The notes beneath the pieces are model-generated. The model was given only the letters and a program-made list of their open reading frames with translations, was not told where the DNA came from and did no database searches. A DNA stretch of 45,566 bases from the NCBI GenBank assembly GCA_036374795.1, contig DASUTC010000143.1, positions 1 to 45,566 on the forward strand, in the 5' to 3' direction. A program made the translations under genes and the position numbers. This DNA comes from Herpetosiphonaceae bacterium (lineage in GTDB: Bacteria; Chloroflexota; Chloroflexia; Chloroflexales; Kallotenuaceae). How positions within the stretch are numbered: the stretch's first letter is position 1; every line of letters starts with the position of its first letter. This document shows, in pieces, positions 42,007 to 45,566 of this stretch.

Positions 42007-42594
42007 ATGCAGATCCAGCGTATTTGTGTTTTTTGCGGCTCAAGTCCGGGCCGCTCACCTGCGTACATGGGCGCTGCCCGCGCGCTGGGGCTGGCCCTGG
42101 CGCGGCGCAAGATTGGGCTGGTCTACGGCGGCGCGCATGTCGGGCTGATGGGCGAGATCGCCAACGCCGTGATCGAGCACGGCGGGCATGTCACCGGCGT
42201 TATGCCCCGCGCGCTGATCGAGCGCGAGATCGCCCACCAGGGCCTCGCCGAGCTGCGGGTCGTCGACTCGATGCACCAGCGCAAGGCGCTGATGGCCGAG
42301 CTGTCCGACGGATTTATCGCGCTGCCGGGCGGCTTCGGCACGCTCGAAGAGTTTTTCGAGATCGTCACCTGGGCGCAGCTTGGGCTGCACCGCAAGCCCT
42401 GCGGGCTGCTCAACCAGAGCGGCTTCTTCGACCAACTGCGCGCATTTCTGGACTTTGCGGTCGGAGAGCAGTTCATCCGGCCACAGCACCGCGCGATGAT
42501 CCTGGTTGAGGCCGATCCCGACCGGCTGCTGGATTGCTTCGACGCCTATCAGGCACCAGCCGTCGCCAAATGGATCGATCGGCAGGAGACGTAG
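42007..42594 (+). CDS. LOG-family nucleoside 5'-monophosphate phosphoribohydrolase
   Basis: A 195-residue Rossmann-like protein of the LOG (lonely guy, TIGR00730) family, once misnamed lysine decarboxylase. CVFCGSSPG at the start, LVYGGAHVGLMG, the Arg in MHQRKALM and the active-site PGGFGTLEEFFEIVTW are all present. These enzymes release the base from nucleoside monophosphates (cytokinin activation in plants; house-cleaning or purine salvage in bacteria). AAGGATGG lies just upstream of the ATG. It converges with the sucrose phosphorylase gene over a hairpin-forming repeat. Confidence 0.93.
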   Translation: MQIQRICVFCGSSPGRSPAYMGAARALGLALARRKIGLVYGGAHVGLMGEIANAVIEHGGHVTGVMPRALIEREIAHQGLAELRVVDSMHQRKALMAELSDGFIALPGGFGTLEEFFEIVTWAQLGLHRKPCGLLNQSGFFDQLRAFLDFAVGEQFIRPQHRAMILVEADPDRLLDCFDAYQAPAVAKWIDRQET

Positions 42595-42603
42595 CCAGGG
42601 ACG

Positions 42604-42665
42604 AACGTTGAAAGTTCCAGGTTCCAAGTTCGACGAACTCGAAACTTGAAACCCGGAACTCGAAT
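42604..42665. repeat. Intergenic word repeat, copy E, forming a hairpin
   Basis: GTTCCAGGTTCCAAGTTCGA and, five bases on, TCGAAACTTGAAACCCGGAA are near-exact reverse complements (about 20 bp, with a few mismatches and one bulge). The element fills the gap between two convergent genes almost exactly. Confidence 0.7.
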
Positions 42666-44153
42666 CTAGCAGCCGCAGTGCTCAAACAGGTTGAACTGTC
42701 GGGCCTGCCCGTCTTCGCTGTAGCCGATGGTGTAGCTGCCTGTCTGGAAATCGATCACCAGCCGCGCCCACTGCTCCGCGCCGTCCCAGCGCAGACTCAG
42801 CACGTGATCGGTGCTATCCTCCAGCGTAAACGCCCCACCAAACGCCGGATGTTCATTCCGAAAGCGGATCAGCCGGAACACGTCTCGAACGACCGGCTGC
42901 TCCAGCGCGTGCTGCACGTCATCCCAGGCATAGTAGCGGCGATTGATGTCACGGCCCACGCCCGTCTTCGCCAGCAGTTGCATATCGTTGGTGCCCGCCA
43001 GCAGCCCGACGTAATATACCTGGGGAATGCCGGGCGCAAAAAACTGGATCGCGCGCGCCAGCAGGTACTCGCGGTCGTTCTTGCCCAGGGCATCGTAGTA
43101 GGTGCAGTTGACCTGATACACGTCGAGATTCGATGTCGCCGCGCGGGTCGCCCGACGGCTCTGGCCGCCGCTTCTGACATGGATCGTCTCGATCAGCGCG
43201 CTCACATCCTCAGGTGGTATCAGCCCGGCTCCCGCGACCGGATCGGCGGTGTCCGCTCCGACATCGATCACACCGATGCCATCGTGCGTATCGAGCACCG
43301 TGATGGCGTTACGCGGGCTGATCGTCAGCCAGCGCTGAAGATAACGCGCGGTTTGGTTGAAGAACGCGTGCAGGATCAGCGGCGGCAGGGCAAAATCATA
43401 GACCATGTCGACGTGCTGGGCAATCACGATCTGCTGCTGGTAGTAGGAGTGAACTTCGACCAGCACCTCGATGCCAAGCGACCGGGCGTAGCGCGTGATC
43501 GCGGCGATAAAGTCGTACGTCTCCGGCAGCATAAAACAGCTCGTGCCCGGCAGCTTAATCGCATAGCCCACAGCATCCAGCCGGATCGCGCGAATGCCGC
43601 TGCGGTGAAAGGTTTGGAGGATCGATCGCAGGTACGCCTGGCCCTGCGGGTGCAGCACGTCGATGTCGAGCTGCTGCGGGTCGAAGGTCGTCCACAGGAT
43701 ACGCTTCGTGCCATCCTTCAGCGTGGCGCAGGTAAAGGGCAAGCCGGGCCGGGGACGGTAGATCCGCAGCAAATCCGCCTCGGTCGCGCCCTGCGGAAAG
43801 ATGCTCCCGAAGGTCAGAAACAAGCCGCTGTAGGCCGAGTCCGCGCCGCGTGCCCAATAATCCCGAAACTGCGGCGACTCGGACGAGATATGGTTGACGA
43901 TCAGATCGGCCAGGATCTCGACATCGTGACTCAACACCTGAATATCGGCCCACGACCCAAGCCGCGAGTCGACTACGGTATGATCGATCGGATCGAAGCC
44001 CGCGTCGACGCCGTCGATCGGATCGAAAAACGGCAGGATATGCACGCCGCCGAAAAGACCTTTGAGGGGACCAGACAGGAGCCGGTGCAGCCCGGCGAAG
44101 CCCTCGCCACCGAGTCGGTCGGCGTAGGTGATCAGTTGAACCTGGTTGCGCAT
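42666..44153 (-). CDS. Sucrose phosphorylase, glycoside hydrolase family 13 (GH13_18)
   Basis: 495 residues, standard for the family. It starts NQVQLITYADRLGG and shows VHILPFFDPIDGVDAGFDPI, ADLIVNHISSES, IRAIRLDAVGYAIKLPGTSC with nucleophile Asp193, EVLVEVHSYY with acid/base Glu233, and VLDTHDGIGVIDVG. The enzyme splits sucrose with phosphate into glucose 1-phosphate and fructose in the cytosol. Sucrosylglycerate or glucosylglycerol phosphorylase are related alternatives. It would fit with sucrose left when the alpha-galactosidase at 8.5 kb removes galactose from raffinose, but it is not in that operon. No obvious ribosome binding site precedes the ATG. Confidence 0.92.
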   Translation of the reverse strand: MRNQVQLITYADRLGGEGFAGLHRLLSGPLKGLFGGVHILPFFDPIDGVDAGFDPIDHTVVDSRLGSWADIQVLSHDVEILADLIVNHISSESPQFRDYWARGADSAYSGLFLTFGSIFPQGATEADLLRIYRPRPGLPFTCATLKDGTKRILWTTFDPQQLDIDVLHPQGQAYLRSILQTFHRSGIRAIRLDAVGYAIKLPGTSCFMLPETYDFIAAITRYARSLGIEVLVEVHSYYQQQIVIAQHVDMVYDFALPPLILHAFFNQTARYLQRWLTISPRNAITVLDTHDGIGVIDVGADTADPVAGAGLIPPEDVSALIETIHVRSGGQSRRATRAATSNLDVYQVNCTYYDALGKNDREYLLARAIQFFAPGIPQVYYVGLLAGTNDMQLLAKTGVGRDINRRYYAWDDVQHALEQPVVRDVFRLIRFRNEHPAFGGAFTLEDSTDHVLSLRWDGAEQWARLVIDFQTGSYTIGYSEDGQARQFNLFEHCGC

Positions 44154-44498
44154 CGTTTCGCCCTGGCAGTAAGAAGACGCCGAAGCTCGCAGAACCTCGT
44201 AGCGCGGAGCCTTGCTGCGGCATCCCAGCTTGAGACACGGTGCTGATCATACCATGCGACGCATCCGATGGCGCTGCTGGATGTAGCACCGCCGCCTCCG
44301 AAGTGATAGGAATCTGATAGTATTCTTATAGAGTAATAGAGCGATACTATTGATTGGGGGGTAAACATCCAATATCACAATCGCCGCACACGCACGATCC
44401 GCAACGTGTTGCCACACGCAGACACGAGCAGCGCGACCAGCGTAGGTTGGCTGAGCTGTGGTGGGGATCGGCGGCGAGAATGCTGAGGAGGAATCGCC
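44154..44498. other. Promoter-bearing gap between divergent genes
   Basis: No gene is seen. An AT-rich core has ATAGTAT (44317-44323) and ATACTAT (44344-44350) as inverted arms 20 bases apart, placed suitably for divergent promoters of the sucrose phosphorylase gene and the small secreted protein gene. Confidence 0.35.
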
Positions 44499-44903
44499 AT
44501 GCTGCACAATGCCCTAGTGTCTCTGATCTTACTCTTCTCGCTGTCCCTCGACGCCGTGAGATATCGGGAGGGGCGGGCTGGATTTGCCGCACATTATCGA
44601 CCTGGCCTGATGGATCAAGTGGCGCGCCGCCGAGGCATGCCTTCGGTGCCCTGCATGGTCGCCAGCCCATACTATGGCCTGGGCGCATGGGTCTATGTAC
44701 ATAGCCAGAAGTATGCACAGACCTTGCACTGCCGGATCACCGACGTGCCGCATCCACATCACCGCCCCAGCATTGTGCGCCGCAATATCGTCGTCGAGTT
44801 TGATTTCAACAGCGCGCGGACGATGTGCCGCATTCAGCGCTATAATCAAGAGCCGCCGCAGGCATGTCCAGTCATTATCTCACCGGCATCCGCGCCGAAG
44901 TAG
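44499..44903 (+). CDS. Small secreted protein, DPBB-like
   Basis: A 134-residue protein with a short signal peptide (LHNALVSLILLFSLSLDAV). The mature chain contains MPCMV-like and YYGLGAWVYVHSQ, LHCRITDVPHP, then IVVEFDFNSARTMC near residue 110. This succession of strands (GxWVxV ... CRxTD ... VVEFxxxxAxxxC) resembles the double-psi beta-barrel of RlpA/expansin-like proteins, in a short form common in Chloroflexi. The catalytic state is unclear. GAGGAGG lies six bases before ATG 44499, one of the best ribosome binding sites here. Function unknown; a cell-wall or extracellular role is likely. Confidence 0.65.
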   Translation: MLHNALVSLILLFSLSLDAVRYREGRAGFAAHYRPGLMDQVARRRGMPSVPCMVASPYYGLGAWVYVHSQKYAQTLHCRITDVPHPHHRPSIVRRNIVVEFDFNSARTMCRIQRYNQEPPQACPVIISPASAPK

Positions 44904-44943
44904 TGGAGGGAGCGCCAAGCACAAAGAAACAGGGGATCGGCGA

Positions 44944-45372
44944 TCAGGCGTCGGGGGGCGGCGAAGCAGGCGCGGATCGGCGATCCTCGATTTCATCCGA
45001 CTGGCCGAAACCAGCTTCGGCCAGGGCCGAAGCCAGGCTATCATAGCGCTTGAACTGAACAATCCGTCGCCCTTCGACGCGAAAGCGCGATGCAACATCC
45101 GCCTCACCCACCACGTCGCTGGTTTCGGCGGATCGCCAGACGCCATGTTGCGCGACGACAACAACCGTGTCACGGACAAACATCCGCCGGGTTTCGAGCG
45201 TCAGGCCCGCGCGCTGAAGCCAGTCGCGCAGCAGGTGCCGCCCATAGCCGGAGCCGCGCGGGCCAATCATCTCGATATTGGGATCGGACAGCTCCATCAG
45301 CCGATCAATATCCTGCCGGTTGGCAGCATCTTGCCACGCCTCGACAACTGCCACGATGTCCGTGTGCTGCAT
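44944..45372 (-). CDS. SnoaL-like (NTF2 fold) protein
   Basis: A 142-residue protein of the NTF2-like superfamily: VVEAWQDAANRQDIDRLMEL, SDPNIEMIGPRGSGYGRHLL with the typical turn, FVRDTVVVVAQHGVW and VASRFRVEGRRIVQFKRYDS. Members are polyketide cyclases, isomerases or simple ligand binders, and the activity cannot be assigned here. The last 20 residues (SDEIEDRRSAPASPPPDA) look like read-through into low-complexity sequence. AAGGAG lies nine bases before the ATG. Gene direction is away from the window end. Confidence 0.85.
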   Translation of the reverse strand: MQHTDIVAVVEAWQDAANRQDIDRLMELSDPNIEMIGPRGSGYGRHLLRDWLQRAGLTLETRRMFVRDTVVVVAQHGVWRSAETSDVVGEADVASRFRVEGRRIVQFKRYDSLASALAEAGFGQSDEIEDRRSAPASPPPDA

Positions 45373-45503
45373 CTACGTTCTCCTTCGCTCGTCAACGCTC
45401 TTGATCATACCGATGCAGCACTGCCCAGGCACCGATCATTCGGACAGGGTTTCGTTGAACGAAGAAGAGCAGCAGGCCAAAGAGGCCGGGGCGCTGGCGG
45501 ATA

Positions 45504-45566
45504 TTAGGTCAGGCGGCGATCCCCAAAGACCACCGCGACCGCCTCGGACGTGCGCGCGGCCTGTGC
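45504..45566 (-). CDS. C-terminal end of a gene entering from the right
   Basis: The last 20 residues, AQAARTSEAVAVVFGDRRLT, are followed by TAA. The phrase EAVAVVFGDRRLT is the typical beginning of an NRPS adenylation domain (normally continued YxEL), but here a stop follows, which would mean a truncated or frameshifted gene. The neighbouring frame (45392-45508) is also protein-like (PGLFGLLLFFVQRNPVRMIG). Too little is visible to decide. Confidence 0.3.
   Translation of the reverse strand, partial: AQAARTSEAVAVVFGDRRLT

Noticed and set aside
44674-45507. 277-residue plus-strand ORF
   Set aside because: It is antisense to the SnoaL-like gene and overlaps the secreted DPBB-like gene in another frame.
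1-45566. tRNA, rRNA and insertion sequences
   Set aside because: I looked for tRNA-like cloverleaf ends, rRNA signatures and transposase motifs and saw none.

Overview
The window reads as chromosomal DNA of a GC-rich, mesophilic or moderately thermophilic member of the Chloroflexota (class Chloroflexia). I infer this from the protein types (Tat-lipoprotein sugar ABC system, GAF/HisKA_3 kinases with NarL regulators, secreted proteins with the Chloroflexi-style FGYPIS...YFER.R.EYH repeat, DPBB-like small secreted proteins) and from a dispersed intergenic repeat built on GGAACAA/CTTGGAA words. The assignment is inference; no rRNA or tRNA is present to confirm it.

Layout. 1-0.4 kb: 3' end of a threonine synthase gene. 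0.5-4.9 kb: a LacI-type repressor with a tandem palindromic site in its promoter region, a GAF histidine kinase overlapping a NarL-type regulator, a lone receiver-domain protein and a DUF2171-like protein. 5.0-12.3 kb: a carbohydrate operon (Tat-exported binding lipoprotein, two permeases, GH36 alpha-galactosidase, GH13 alpha-glucosidase) that should import alpha-galactosides/alpha-glucosides and split them inside the cell; its ABC ATPase must be encoded elsewhere. 12.4-16.1 kb: secreted proteins (a propeller-like protein with two C-terminal repeats, then a promoter, an Amidase_3-like protein and a secreted four-Cys protein of unknown role).

16.2-26.0 kb: a tightly coupled five-gene minus-strand operon: WGR-DUF4132 protein, MoxR AAA+ ATPase, DUF5682 protein, VWA protein, double-SWIM zinc-finger protein. 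The gene content and order match the poorly understood enterobacterial yehI-yehL-yehM-yehP-yehQ group. Two overlapping inverted repeats sit just upstream of the first gene. This is the most system-like part of the window.

26.0-30.8 kb: a gene-poor, decayed-looking stretch with two very short ORFs behind strong ribosome binding sites, mutually exclusive hairpins, an acidic disordered protein, a pseudo-receiver regulator, a frameshifted radC-like pseudogene and a tiny secreted protein made almost wholly of 15-residue SVPPYWD repeats. The last is divergent from a large membrane hybrid histidine kinase (30.9-34.0 kb) with two ATPase-like modules.

34.1-45.6 kb: ordinary accessory and housekeeping genes: YhbY RNA-binding protein, secreted GH5 cellulase-like enzyme, RarD-type permease, peptidase T, APH-fold phosphotransferase, RidA protein, M28 aminopeptidase, LOG-family nucleotide hydrolase, sucrose phosphorylase, a small secreted DPBB-like protein and a SnoaL-like protein. 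All three convergent gene pairs in this part (ends at 36.3, 40.6 and 42.6 kb) are separated by the same word repeat; two of these copies fold into long hairpins.
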